A stretch of 64,000 nucleotides of DNA from Agromyces bracchium (GTDB lineage: Bacteria > Actinomycetota > Actinomycetes > Actinomycetales > Microbacteriaceae): the NCBI RefSeq assembly GCF_009709675.1, contig NZ_WMLB01000025.1, forward strand, positions 288,305 to 352,304, read 5' to 3'. The notes under the pieces are model-generated. The model saw only the letters and a program-made list of their open reading frames with translations. It was not told where the DNA came from and searched no databases. Made by a program: the position numbers and the translations under genes. Shown one piece after another: positions 44,826 through 54,300 of the stretch. Position 1 is the first letter of the stretch. Each line of letters starts with the position of its first letter.

Positions 44826-45733
44826 TCAGACGGCTTGGGCCGCGTGCGAGCGCACCGCTCGCTCCAGCGACCACCGGTCGCGGATCGGGGTCGAACGGGG
44901 GTAGCTCGTCGTCAGGAAGTGCTGGGCGTACGGGAAGCACGCGACCGAGAACGGGTCGTCGGCCCGGAAGTCGACGCCGAAGGTGTTGCGCTCCACCTCG
45001 ACCGCCTCCGGCGGGAGGCGCAGCGCCTGAGCCATCTCCCCGGGTCGAACACGAGCCCGAACGGGACGGAATCGGCGTGCTCGAGTCGTCCGCCGTAGTC
45101 GACGGAGAGGTTGCCGTCGACCCAGAGCCGCTGGTCGAGTGGCCTCATCGAGGCCGTTGCGAGCGGCGCCGTGAACGTGAGCGCGTTCGCCCGCTCCGCG
45201 CTTCGGACCTCGACGATCACCTCGCCGGAATGCGATGTCGTGACCACGGCGCGACTGGTCGTCGAGGCCGAGAACCCCTGCGCGGGGTCGTAGTTGATCG
45301 TGTTCGACTCGTAGTCGCAGATGACCCAGGTGAGCATTCCCGTCCGCACGTCCTCCGCGATCAGGTAGAGCTCGACCCGAGCCCCCCAGAAGACCGACGC
45401 GTGGACGTTGAATGCGCCGAGGATCGCGCACGTGCGCGGCTCGTCATCGGCGAACATGGCGCTCGGGACGAGGCGGTAGCCCGGCGGCAGCAGCCGACTC
45501 GCGGCCGCCTCGTCGCGGATCTCGTACGCGAGGAACGTGCAGTAGGGCTCGACGACGAAGCCCATGTACTCGTCGCCGCGGGCGTGCGCCACGATGCGGC
45601 GCTGCAGGCCGAGCGGCAGCCTCGCGAGCATCTCGGCACGACCGTAGAGGGCGGCGACGCCCTTCGGCGAGACGGTGCCCTCGGTGTGCGTGATGAAGTT
45701 CCGCAGCGCGGACGGCTCGATCCCGGATGTCAT
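44826..45733 (-). pseudogene. Frameshifted acetoacetate-decarboxylase-like gene
   Basis: Two frames join into one protein of about 302 residues. The first runs from ATG 45733 to VFDPG; the second continues with EMAQALRLPPEAVEVERN and ends at 44826. The break lies in the CCCCGGG run at 45038-45044, where one base appears to be missing (GGGGAGATG instead of GGGCGAGATG-like). RLLPPGYRLVPSAMF and LGAFNVHASVFW resemble acetoacetate decarboxylase or DUF2071-like barrels, but the family call is weak. It may be a true mutation or a homopolymer sequencing error. Convergent with the PPOX gene. Confidence 0.7.
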
Positions 45734-45841
45734 GCCGCCAGCGTAGGAGCGTCGATGCCGAGGTCGAATCGTCCGGATGGTTGAGTTCGCGTGCTCGCGG
45801 CGCACCCACGGCCCAGCGGTTCGCACGGAACACGGGAACCC

Positions 45842-45870
45842 TTGACGTTGACGACTGCCCTCAGTAGTCT
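45842..45870 (+). promoter_or_regulatory. Promoter of the Liv-type ABC/catabolic operon
   Basis: TTGACG, a 17-base spacer and TAGTCT lie about 55 bases before the binding-protein gene. A second TTGACG overlaps (45848). The palindrome at 45890-45899 sits just downstream of the expected start point, a good repressor position. Confidence 0.5.
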
Positions 45871-45889
45871 TTCGTCAGCCGTCTGTCGG

Positions 45890-45899
45890 CTGTATACAG
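45890..45899. promoter_or_regulatory. CTGTATACAG palindrome, candidate GntR operator
   Basis: A perfect 10-base palindrome about 20 bases downstream of the TAGTCT -10 box. FCD-type GntR regulators commonly bind short palindromes with TGT/ACA arms. A sister site CTGTCGACAG precedes the second GntR gene at 58397. Confidence 0.5.
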
Positions 45900-45923
45900 A
45901 CCACAGGAGCAAGGAGGCCCCTC

Positions 45924-47144
45924 GTGAACGTCCCCCGTCCCCGTCGTGCGGCACTGGCCGCCCTCGCCCTCGGATCCTCGATCGCTCTCGTCGGCTGCGC
46001 CACCGCCGGCTCGAGCGAAGCGCAGTCCGGAGGCGACACCTCATCCGAAGGCCCGGTGAAGATCGGCTACATCGGCGCGCTCAGCGGCGGCTCGGCGTCG
46101 CTCGGCGTGCCGATCCAGCACGGCATCGAGCTCGCGATCGACCAGCTCAACGAAGCCGGCGACCTCGGGCGCGAGCTCGAGCTCGTCGCGGTCGATGACG
46201 AGGCCGACGCCACCAAGTCGGCCGCCGCGGCCCAGCGCATGGTCACCGAGGACGGCGTCGTCGCGGTCCTCGGCGGCCCGAACTCGGGCACGGTGCTCGC
46301 GAACAACCCCATCATCACGGGGGCGGGCGTCGTGCAGCTGATCACGGTCGCGCAGGGCGACAACCTCATCGACCCCGAGACCCCCGGCGCCGACCTCACC
46401 TACCAGGTCACCGAGAACAACTCGTACGACGTCGGCGCCATCGTGCAACTCTTCGAGGACGGCGCGTACGACGCGATCTGCGCCGTGTCCGACACGACCG
46501 AGTACGGCCAGGGCGGCATCCAGACCATCCGCACCGTGTTCGAAGAGCGCGGGCTCGAGATCGCGACGGCCGTCTCTCACGAGGTCAACGCGACCGACCT
46601 CACCCCGCAGGTGCTCTCGCTCCGCGACGCCGGATGCGACGCCGTCTACCTGTTCGACTACGGCCAGGACGCGGCGCTGTTCATGAAGACGGTGAACCAG
46701 GTCGACTGGGAGGTCCCGGTCATCGGTGGGCGCGGTCTCAACCAGGCGGCGTTCCTCTCGATCGCGGGCGAGGCCGGCGACGGCATCATCTTCCCGAGCG
46801 TGATCGACCCCGAGAAGGCATCCGCGCAGGAGTTCATCGAGGCGTACGACGCGAAGTTCGGCGAGGACGACGACCCGGCCCACACCTTCTCGGCCCTCGG
46901 CTATGACAGCGTCATGCTCCTCGCCGCCGGCCTCGAGGCCAGTGGATTCGAGGGCGGCGAGGCGCTCGCCTCCGCGCTCGAGGACGTGACACTCGAGGAC
47001 GCCGCTTCGGGCAAGGAGGGCTCGACGCTCACCTACACGTACGGAGACCACCGTGCACCGAGCGACGACTTCCTGACCTTCTGGACGATCGAGGGCGGCG
47101 AGTACCAGCTGTACAGCCGCGACGTCCAGTCGACCCGGCCCTAG
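45924..47144 (+). CDS. Liv-type ABC transporter substrate-binding lipoprotein
   Basis: A 406-residue periplasmic-type binding protein of the leucine/amide family (type I fold). The signal peptide ends in the lipobox LVGCAT, followed by a Ser/Gly linker and KIGYIGALSGGSASLGVPIQHGIELA, then AVLGGPNSGTVLANNPI. GTG start at 45924 follows AAGGAGG at an ideal distance. Such receptors bind branched amino acids, amides, aromatic or dicarboxylic acids. It heads the catabolic cluster, so the ligand is probably the substrate of the enzymes downstream. Confidence 0.9.
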   Translation: MNVPRPRRAALAALALGSSIALVGCATAGSSEAQSGGDTSSEGPVKIGYIGALSGGSASLGVPIQHGIELAIDQLNEAGDLGRELELVAVDDEADATKSAAAAQRMVTEDGVVAVLGGPNSGTVLANNPIITGAGVVQLITVAQGDNLIDPETPGADLTYQVTENNSYDVGAIVQLFEDGAYDAICAVSDTTEYGQGGIQTIRTVFEERGLEIATAVSHEVNATDLTPQVLSLRDAGCDAVYLFDYGQDAALFMKTVNQVDWEVPVIGGRGLNQAAFLSIAGEAGDGIIFPSVIDPEKASAQEFIEAYDAKFGEDDDPAHTFSALGYDSVMLLAAGLEASGFEGGEALASALEDVTLEDAASGKEGSTLTYTYGDHRAPSDDFLTFWTIEGGEYQLYSRDVQSTRP

Positions 47145-47163
47145 TGCGGACGGGGCGACCACG

Positions 47164-48039
47164 ATGACGACCTTCCTCCAGCTCGCCGTCAGCGGCATCG
47201 CGCTGGGCAGCATCTACGGGCTGGTCGCGCTGGGATTCCTGGTGATCTACCACGCGACCGGACTCGTCAACTTCGCACAGGGCCAGCTCCTCATGGCCGG
47301 CGCGATGACCGCCTACGTGCTGCTGATGCAGCTCGACCTGGGCTACCCGCTGGTGCTGCTCGGCGTCGTCGTGGTCGCCCTGCTCCTCGCCCTCGTGTTC
47401 CGCTACGGGATCCATCGTCCGATGGTCCGTCGCGGAGCACCCACCGAGAACATGGTCGTCGCGACCATCGCCTTCGGACTCGTCCTCACCGCCGCCGCCG
47501 AACTCGGGATCGGCAACACCCGATACGGCGTCGATCCCATCTTCCCCGGCGCACCGATCGCCATCGGCGGCGTCTCGATGCAGACGCAGTCGATCGTGAT
47601 CACGGCGGTCGCGTGGGTCCTGGTGGGCCTGGTCTGGTTCTTCTTCACGAAGACGCTGACCGGGGTCTCCCTTCGGGCGGTCGGACTGAACCGGACCGCG
47701 GCCGCGGTCAGCGGGGTGCGCGTCAGCCGGCTGATCACCGTCGCCTTCGCACTGAGCGTCATCGTCACGGCGGTGGGCGGCGCCCTCGTCGCGCCGATCA
47801 TCGGCGCCGGACCGAGCATGGGACTCGCCATCGCGGTCAAGGGCTTCGCCGCCGCCGTGCTCGGCGGCATGTCGAGCGTGTACCGCGGCATGGTCGCGGG
47901 CGTCGCGATCGGTCTCATCGAGATGCTCTCGTCGTACTACATCAGCAGCGCGTACGCCCCGGTCATCGCCTACACCATCCTGTTCCTCGCCCTCGTGCTC
48001 ATGCCGGCCCGGGTGAGGAAGAGCGGAGCAACCGCATGA
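47164..48039 (+). CDS. livH: Branched-chain amino acid-type ABC permease LivH
   Basis: A 291-residue permease with about eight membrane segments. The family features GIALGSIYGLVALGFLVIYHATGLVNFAQGQ and AAAVLGGMSSVYRGMVAGVAIG are clear. It starts 19 bases after the binding protein and overlaps livM (ATGA). LivH and LivM form the membrane channel of the importer. Confidence 0.9.
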   Translation: MTTFLQLAVSGIALGSIYGLVALGFLVIYHATGLVNFAQGQLLMAGAMTAYVLLMQLDLGYPLVLLGVVVVALLLALVFRYGIHRPMVRRGAPTENMVVATIAFGLVLTAAAELGIGNTRYGVDPIFPGAPIAIGGVSMQTQSIVITAVAWVLVGLVWFFFTKTLTGVSLRAVGLNRTAAAVSGVRVSRLITVAFALSVIVTAVGGALVAPIIGAGPSMGLAIAVKGFAAAVLGGMSSVYRGMVAGVAIGLIEMLSSYYISSAYAPVIAYTILFLALVLMPARVRKSGATA

Positions 48040-49052
48040 GCACCACCGCGATCCGCACGCAGACCGAGATCGCCCGGCCCGTCCGACACGGCTCACGACG
48101 AGCGGTGTTCTGGGCCGAGGTCATCGGCAGCGTCGTCCTCCTCGCGCTTCCCGCGATCATCCCGAGCGCGTACCAGCTCCGGCTGCTGCAGGATGTCGCC
48201 ATCTGGAGCATCCTCGCCCTCAGCCTCACCCTGATCTTCGGATACACCGGTCAGATCTCGCTCGGCCAAGCGGCGTTCTACGCCGTGGGCGGGTACACCT
48301 CCGCAATCCTGCAGACCGCGCTCGGCGTCCCCGCGCCGATCGCGTGGGTGGTGGCCATCGCCCTCGGAATGGGATCGGCACTGATCCTGAGCTTCCCGCT
48401 CCTTCGGATCCACGGCCATTTCCTCGCGTTGGGCACCCTTGCACTCGGACTCATCGTCGAGACGCTCCTCGTGCAACTGGTCCCCGTCACCGGCGGGCAC
48501 GACGGCATCCTCCTCCCCGGCGCGATCCACCTGGGCCCATGGGTGCAGGCGAGGTTCCCGTACATCGTCGTCGGGTTCCTCGTGCTCGCGTACTGGCTCG
48601 TGCGCAACCTCACCCAACGCGGAATGGGTCGCGCGTTCTTCGCACTCCGCGACGATCCTGACGGCGCCGCAGCCCTCGGCGTGCCGGTGACGCGTTACAA
48701 GACGCTCGTGTTCATGATCGGCGGCGGCCTGGCAGCGGCGGCCGGCGTGCTCTACGCGCACCACACCCAGGTCGTCACCCCGGAGGCATTCGGCTTCGGG
48801 ACCTCGATCGAGGTCCTCCTGATCGTCATCATCGGCGGGATGTCGAGCCGGATCGGCGCCGTGATCGGCGCGGCCGTGATCGTGTTCGTCCCTGAGTGGC
48901 TGCAGTTCCTCCAGGAGGGCGAGAACCTCGTGTTCGGACTTCTCGTGCTCGGCATCCTGCTGTTCCTCCCCGGTGGGCTCGTCGGCGGGGTCCGCAGCGC
49001 GATCCGATCGCTGCGCCGAACCCGCACCAGCGGAGAGGAGGTGTCCGCATGA
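48036..49052 (+). CDS. livM: Branched-chain amino acid-type ABC permease LivM
   Basis: A 338-residue permease with about nine membrane segments. LSLTLIFGYTGQISLGQAAFYAVGGY is the LivM signature, with ALRDDPDGAAALGVPVTRYK marking the ATPase-contact loop and IIGGMSSRIGAVIGA near the end. The start ATG overlaps livH and the stop overlaps livG (both ATGA). Confidence 0.9.
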   Translation: MSTTAIRTQTEIARPVRHGSRRAVFWAEVIGSVVLLALPAIIPSAYQLRLLQDVAIWSILALSLTLIFGYTGQISLGQAAFYAVGGYTSAILQTALGVPAPIAWVVAIALGMGSALILSFPLLRIHGHFLALGTLALGLIVETLLVQLVPVTGGHDGILLPGAIHLGPWVQARFPYIVVGFLVLAYWLVRNLTQRGMGRAFFALRDDPDGAAALGVPVTRYKTLVFMIGGGLAAAAGVLYAHHTQVVTPEAFGFGTSIEVLLIVIIGGMSSRIGAVIGAAVIVFVPEWLQFLQEGENLVFGLLVLGILLFLPGGLVGGVRSAIRSLRRTRTSGEEVSA

Positions 49053-49816
49053 GCCTCGTCGTCGACGGCGTCACGAAGACGTTCGGCGGGAACACCGCAC
49101 TCCAGGACGTGAGCTTCACCGTCGAGACCGGCAAGCTCACCGCGCTGATCGGCCCGAACGGCGCCGGGAAGACCACCATGTTCAACTGCATCGCGGGACT
49201 CCACCGGCCGACCTCGGGCACGGTGACGCTCGACGGGCGCGACATCACCGGACTCGGGCCGTCACGGGTGCTCGACGCGGGCATCGCCCGGACATTCCAG
49301 CTCGTGCGGTCCTTCCGGGAACTCACCGTCCTCGAGACCATCATGACCGCGGGGCACTGGCGGTCGGGGCAGGGGTTCTGGAACTCGATCCTCGCCCTCC
49401 CCGGAGCACGGTCGAGCGAGGAGACCCTCGCATCGGAGGCTCACGCGACCCTCGAAGCCCTCGGGCTCCACCACCTGGCAGGACGCCGCGTCCACGAACT
49501 GCCGTACGGCCAGCAGCGCCTCGTCGAGATCGCCAAGGCGCTCATGACCGGGGCGCGAACGCTGCTGCTCGACGAGCCGGCCGCGGGCCTCCACCCGGAG
49601 GAGGTGCACTCGCTCCGGCAGCTCCTGGCCGCGCTCCGCGATCGGGGGACGACGATCCTGCTCGTCGAGCACAACATGCCGTTCGTGCTCTCGATCGCGG
49701 ATCACGTGGTCGTCCTCGAGTTCGGTCGGAAGATCACCGACGGCACTCCGGTCGAGATCGCGAACGACCAGCGGGTCATCGACTCATACCTCGGGAAGGA
49801 GGAGGACATTGCTTGA
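49049..49816 (+). CDS. livG: ABC transporter ATP-binding protein LivG
   Basis: A 255-residue ATPase. Walker A is GPNGAGKTT; the LivG-type segment ARTFQLVRSFRELTVLETIM follows; the signature region reads LPYGQQRLVEIAKAL and Walker B LLLDEPAAGLHPEE. It is coupled to livM before it and overlaps livF by 8 bases after it. Confidence 0.92.
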   Translation: MSLVVDGVTKTFGGNTALQDVSFTVETGKLTALIGPNGAGKTTMFNCIAGLHRPTSGTVTLDGRDITGLGPSRVLDAGIARTFQLVRSFRELTVLETIMTAGHWRSGQGFWNSILALPGARSSEETLASEAHATLEALGLHHLAGRRVHELPYGQQRLVEIAKALMTGARTLLLDEPAAGLHPEEVHSLRQLLAALRDRGTTILLVEHNMPFVLSIADHVVVLEFGRKITDGTPVEIANDQRVIDSYLGKEEDIA

Positions 49817-50597
49817 AGCGCATGGACTCCGAGCGGGTTACGGCAAGGGACCGGACGTGCTCCTCGACGCCGACGTCGTCGTCGGCACCGGCGAGATCGT
49901 CGCCATGATCGGCCTGAACGGCGCCGGGAAGTCGACGATCGCGCGAACCCTGGCGGGATTGCTCCCCGCGCGGTCGGGCCGCATCGTGTTCGACGGCGAC
50001 GATCTCACCCGCGCGACGACCGACGAGCGAGCGCGGCGCGGCCTGATGCTCGTGCCCGAGGGCCGCGAGCTCTGCGCCTCGATGACCGTCGCGGAGAACC
50101 TCGCCGTCGGTACCGTCCCGCTCCCCCGCGCCGAGCGTCGCCGGAGGGCGGCCGAGAACCTCGGGCTCGTGCACGAGCTGTTCCCCATCCTCGAGGAGAA
50201 GCGTCGGCAGCCCGCCGGCAGCCTCAGCGGCGGCCAGCAGCAGATGGTGGCGATCGCCCGTGCGCTCATGGGCTCGCCCCGCCTGCTCATCCTCGACGAG
50301 CCGTCGCTCGGACTCGCGCCGCTCCTCGTGCGGGAGATCTTCCAGGTCGTGTCGAGGCTGAACGGCGACGGACTCAGCGTCCTCGTCGCCGAGCAGAACG
50401 CCGCACTCGCCATCTCGCACAGCTCGCAGGCGTACCACATCGAGCTCGGTGCCGTCAGCACGACCGATGCGACGTCGGAGCAGCGGTCGCTGCTCAAGGG
50501 CGGCGTCGTCGGCGACGACCGCGACGAGGTGGTCGCACTCCAACTGCCGGACTACCGGTGGATGGGCCGCCGCTCCCCCGAGGCGGTGGCACGATGA
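49809..50597 (+). CDS. livF: ABC transporter ATP-binding protein LivF
   Basis: A 262-residue ATPase. Walker A is GLNGAGKST, LVPEGRELCASMTVAENL is the LivF-type segment, the signature is LSGGQQQM and Walker B is LILDEPSLGLAP. The start is TTG at 49809 with GGAGGAGG just before it, inside the livG 3' end. The last about 30 residues are a variable tail. Overlaps the GntR gene (ATGA). Confidence 0.9.
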   Translation: MLEAHGLRAGYGKGPDVLLDADVVVGTGEIVAMIGLNGAGKSTIARTLAGLLPARSGRIVFDGDDLTRATTDERARRGLMLVPEGRELCASMTVAENLAVGTVPLPRAERRRRAAENLGLVHELFPILEEKRRQPAGSLSGGQQQMVAIARALMGSPRLLILDEPSLGLAPLLVREIFQVVSRLNGDGLSVLVAEQNAALAISHSSQAYHIELGAVSTTDATSEQRSLLKGGVVGDDRDEVVALQLPDYRWMGRRSPEAVAR

Positions 50598-51280
50598 GCG
50601 CGAACGCCGCCGAGGCCAACCTGTTCCAGGTGCGCAGGTTCTCCGACATCGCGGTGGATGTCCTCCGAGACCGGATCCTCTCCGGTTCGCTGCAGCCCGG
50701 GCAGCGCATCAGCGAGGTCGCCCTGGCGGAGGAACTCCGGGTCAGCCGCCCACCGTTGCGCGAAGCACTCCGCGTCCTCCACGGTGAAGGGCTCGTCGTG
50801 CTCACGCCGGGTCGCGGCGCATCCGTGGCCAGCTTCGACCTGGAGTCCGTCTCGCAGCTCGGCGACCTCCGGATCGCGCTCGAGTGCGAGATCGCGCGAC
50901 TGGCTGCCGAGCGCGCCGCCGACGACGCCGTCGAGGCGATCCGCACCGAGATGACGCAGATCGAATCAGCACTGTGCGACCCGGCCACGCCGTACCCGCG
51001 TGGGGTCGACTTCCACGGCACGCTGGCCGCCGCGGCCGGCAACCCCCGACTGGCGACCGCCGCCGGGGACGTCAAGCGGCAGTTGAGCCTCGCCAGGTCG
51101 CGGACCGGCAGCCCGCCGGAACGCGCCCGTCGGGCCCTCGACGAGCACCACGCGATCTTCGACGCCGTCGTCCGACGCGACCCGGATGCCGCGGAGTCCG
51201 CGATGCGGACGCACATGCGCGCTGCGATGGCGGCGATGATCGCGTCGATCGAGGCCGAGGCCGCAGGAGGAGAGCGATGA
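50594..51280 (+). CDS. GntR family regulator with FCD domain, copy 1
   Basis: A 228-residue FadR-type regulator. The winged helix is RISEVALAEELRVSRPPLREALRVLHGEGLVVLTPGRG (about 40-80), and the FCD ligand domain carries the metal/acid-binding His positions DFHGTLAAAAGN and DEHHAIFDAV. It sits in the middle of the operon, between transport and enzyme genes, overlapping both neighbours. It probably controls the operon in response to the substrate, perhaps at CTGTATACAG (45890). Confidence 0.9.
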   Translation: MSANAAEANLFQVRRFSDIAVDVLRDRILSGSLQPGQRISEVALAEELRVSRPPLREALRVLHGEGLVVLTPGRGASVASFDLESVSQLGDLRIALECEIARLAAERAADDAVEAIRTEMTQIESALCDPATPYPRGVDFHGTLAAAAGNPRLATAAGDVKRQLSLARSRTGSPPERARRALDEHHAIFDAVVRRDPDAAESAMRTHMRAAMAAMIASIEAEAAGGER

Positions 51281-52749
51281 TCCAGGCACAGATGATGATC
51301 GGCGGCTCGGCGGCATCCGCTTCGGACGGCGCCGTCTTCGATGCCGTCGACCCGTTCGACGGCACGGCGTGGGGCACGGTCCCCGCCGCGACCGCCGCCG
51401 ACGTCGACGCCGCCGTCCGTGCGGCACGAGAGGCGTTCCCAGGATGGCGCGACACGCCGGGCATCCGCCGTGCCGAGTTGATGCACCGGCTGGCCGACGC
51501 GATCGAGCGGGAGGCGGATCGCCTCGCCGAATGGGAGAGCACCGACAACGGCAAGGTGATCCGCGAGACGCGACCGCAGATGTCGTTCGTCGCCCGCAAC
51601 GTGCGGTTCTTCGCCGGCTACGCGGACAAGCTCTACGGCCGCACCATCCCGCTCGACACCCCCACGATGTTCGACTACACGGTGCGCCGGCCGTTCGGCG
51701 TGTGCGCCCTGATCACCGCATGGAACAGCCCGCTCGCACTGCTCGCGAACAAGCTCCCCCCGGCGCTCGCCACGGGCAACACCGTGGTGATCAAGCCCAG
51801 CGAGCACGCGTCCATCACCACCACCGAACTCGCGCGGATCGCCGCGGAGGTCGGCTTCCCGCCCGGCGTGATCAACGTCGTCACCGGAGACGGCCTCGTG
51901 GGCGACGCGCTGACGCGGCATCCCGACGTCGACAAGATCAGCTTCACGGGCGGCGGCCCGACCGGGCGGCGCATCGCGTCGAACGCGGCCGAGCGGTTGG
52001 TGCCGGTCAGCCTCGAACTCGGCGGCAAGTCGCCGAACATCGTCTTCGCCGATGCCGACCTCGACCGCGCCGTGCAGGGCGCGGTGGCCGGCATCTTCGG
52101 CGCCGCCGGCCAGACCTGCGTCGCCGGCTCGCGGCTGCTCGTCGAACGATCGGCGTACGCGCACGTCCGCGACGCGGTGTCGGCTCGAGCGCGGCAGGTC
52201 CGCCTCGGCGATCCGCGCGACCGCGCGACCGAGATGGGGCCTGTCGCGAACCGCCCGCAGTTCGAGCGGATCCTGTCGATCATCGACGCCGCGCGAGGTG
52301 CCGGTGCGACCGCGACCGCGGGCGGGAACCGTGCCGAGGGCGCCGATCTCGAGCGAGGGTTCTTCATCGAACCCACCGTGTTCGCCGACGTCGACCCGGA
52401 CAGCACCCTCGCCCAGGAGGAGGTGTTCGGTCCGGTCCTCGCGATCATCCCGTTCGACGACGAGGCCGAGGCGATCCGCATCGCGAACGGCACCGGCTTC
52501 GGTCTCGCCGCCGGCGTGTGGACGAACGACCTCGCCCGATCCTTCCGGCTCACGAACGCGCTCGACGCCGGCGTGGTCTGGGTGAACACCTACCGCGCCT
52601 CCGCCGCGCAGGCGCCCTTCGGCGGAACCAAGCAGAGCGGCTACGGCAGGGAACGCGGCGAGGAGGCGCTCGAGGACTACACCTACGTCAAGAACGTGAT
52701 GGTCGACACCTCGAGCGAGGCCCGGGACCCGTTCGTCATCCGCACCTGA
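51277..52749 (+). CDS. Aldehyde dehydrogenase family protein
   Basis: A 490-residue NAD(P)-dependent aldehyde dehydrogenase. Active-site residues are the Asn in AWNSPLAL, Glu in LELGGKSPN and Cys in GAAGQTCVAGSRL; the Rossmann loop is SFTGGGPTGRRI. EEVFGPVLAIIPFD and FGGTKQSGYGRE are typical. It oxidises an aldehyde to the acid in the pathway of this cluster. Overlaps the GntR gene (ATGA). Confidence 0.92.
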   Translation: MIQAQMMIGGSAASASDGAVFDAVDPFDGTAWGTVPAATAADVDAAVRAAREAFPGWRDTPGIRRAELMHRLADAIEREADRLAEWESTDNGKVIRETRPQMSFVARNVRFFAGYADKLYGRTIPLDTPTMFDYTVRRPFGVCALITAWNSPLALLANKLPPALATGNTVVIKPSEHASITTTELARIAAEVGFPPGVINVVTGDGLVGDALTRHPDVDKISFTGGGPTGRRIASNAAERLVPVSLELGGKSPNIVFADADLDRAVQGAVAGIFGAAGQTCVAGSRLLVERSAYAHVRDAVSARARQVRLGDPRDRATEMGPVANRPQFERILSIIDAARGAGATATAGGNRAEGADLERGFFIEPTVFADVDPDSTLAQEEVFGPVLAIIPFDDEAEAIRIANGTGFGLAAGVWTNDLARSFRLTNALDAGVVWVNTYRASAAQAPFGGTKQSGYGRERGEEALEDYTYVKNVMVDTSSEARDPFVIRT

Positions 52750-52782
52750 ACCCGCACGACCCACGAAGCAAGGAGCAACACC

Positions 52783-54300
52783 ATGACCGAACTCCACTAC
52801 GACGTCATCGTCGCCGGCGCCGGCAACGCGGCCCTCACGGCGGCTCTGGCCGCGCACGACGAAGGCGCCCGAGTGCTCGTGCTCGAAGCCGCGAGCCGGG
52901 AGGAGCGGGGAGGCAACAGCCGCTTCACCGGTGCCATCTTCCGTGTCATCCACGACGGCCTCGATTCGTTGAAGCCGATCCTCGACCCCATGAACGAGAA
53001 GTGGTACCACCGCGTCGCGGTCGCGCCCTACTCGACCGAGGACTACGCGGCGGACTGGAACCGCACCTCCGAGGGCCGACAGGACGACGAGCTCATGCGG
53101 CTCACCATCGAGAAGTCGTTCGAGACCGTGCAGTGGATGCACGGCAAGGGCGTCAAGTGGGAGCTCACCGCGAACAAGCTCGTCGACCCCGACAAGCAGG
53201 ACGAGCACACGACGATCACGCTCGCGCCGGGCGGGGCCCTGCGCGTGCTGCACGAGGGCGTCGGGCTTGTCGACGACCTCTTCGCGGCGGTCGAGGCGAC
53301 CGACATCGACGTCTGGTATGACTCGCCCGCGCACGACCTCATCACCTCGGGATCGACTGTTCTCGGCATCCGCGTGCGCAAGGGCGACGAGTTCGTCGAC
53401 GTCCTCGGCACCGTCGTGCTCGCGTCGGGCGGCTTCGAGGCGAACCCCGAGATGCGCCTGCGGTACCTCGGCTACGGATGGGACCTCGTCAAGGTCCGCG
53501 GGACGCGCTTCAACATGGGCCAGATGCACACGAAGTCGATCGCTGCCGGCGCGCAGCCCGTCGGTCACTGGGGCGGCGCGCACGCCGTGCCGATCGACGC
53601 ATCCGCTCCGCCCGTCGGCGACCTCAGGATCACCGACAAGATGAGCCGCTACTCCTACCCGTACGCCCTGCTCGTCAATCGCGACGGCCGCCGCTTCATC
53701 GACGAGGGCGAGGACAACGTGTTCCTCACCTACGCCAAGACGGGCTGGGCGGTGCGCGCGCAGCCGGGCGGCATCGCCTACCAGATCTTCGACCAGAAGA
53801 CGATCCACCTCCTCGAGCCCCGGTACGCGACCGGCACTCCCATCGTGGCCGACACGCTCGAGGAACTCGCCGCCGTGCTCGGCATCAACACCCGCAACCT
53901 GCTCAAGACGGTCGCCGAGTTCAACGACGCCGTGGCCGACGACGCCGAGGATCGGGTCGACCCGTTCGCGCTCGACGGGGTCTCGGCAGAGCCCGCCGAC
54001 CAGCCCGCGAAGTCGAACTGGGCGCGCAGGCTCGAAGAGGGCCCGTTCGTCTGCTACCCCGTCATGTGCGGCATCACCTTCACCTACGGCGGCATCCGGA
54101 TCGACGCCGACGCTCGCGTGATCGACCAGGAGGGCCACGCCATGCCCGGTCTGTACGCCACGGGCGAGATCACGGGCGGGTTCTTCTACCACAACTACGG
54201 CGCAGGTGCCGGGCTGGTGCGCGGCGCCGTGTTCGGGCGGATCGCCGGCCGCAACGCGGCCGCCGAGCGGGTCCGCGAACTCGAGGCGGTGGCCCGATGA
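52783..54300 (+). CDS. TcuA-like FAD-dependent dehydrogenase/reductase
   Basis: A 505-residue flavoprotein of the fumarate reductase/succinate dehydrogenase family. The FAD loop is VIVAGAGNAALTAALAAHDEG, followed by REERGGNSRFTGAIFRV, and the C-terminal flavin site is GLYATGEITGGFFYHNYGAGAGLVRGAVFGRIAG. The GGNSRFTG motif and overall layout resemble tricarballylate dehydrogenase TcuA, which oxidises tricarballylate to cis-aconitate. No TcuB-like electron carrier gene is nearby. AAGGAG precedes the ATG. The true substrate is unproven. Confidence 0.82.
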   Translation: MTELHYDVIVAGAGNAALTAALAAHDEGARVLVLEAASREERGGNSRFTGAIFRVIHDGLDSLKPILDPMNEKWYHRVAVAPYSTEDYAADWNRTSEGRQDDELMRLTIEKSFETVQWMHGKGVKWELTANKLVDPDKQDEHTTITLAPGGALRVLHEGVGLVDDLFAAVEATDIDVWYDSPAHDLITSGSTVLGIRVRKGDEFVDVLGTVVLASGGFEANPEMRLRYLGYGWDLVKVRGTRFNMGQMHTKSIAAGAQPVGHWGGAHAVPIDASAPPVGDLRITDKMSRYSYPYALLVNRDGRRFIDEGEDNVFLTYAKTGWAVRAQPGGIAYQIFDQKTIHLLEPRYATGTPIVADTLEELAAVLGINTRNLLKTVAEFNDAVADDAEDRVDPFALDGVSAEPADQPAKSNWARRLEEGPFVCYPVMCGITFTYGGIRIDADARVIDQEGHAMPGLYATGEITGGFFYHNYGAGAGLVRGAVFGRIAGRNAAAERVRELEAVAR

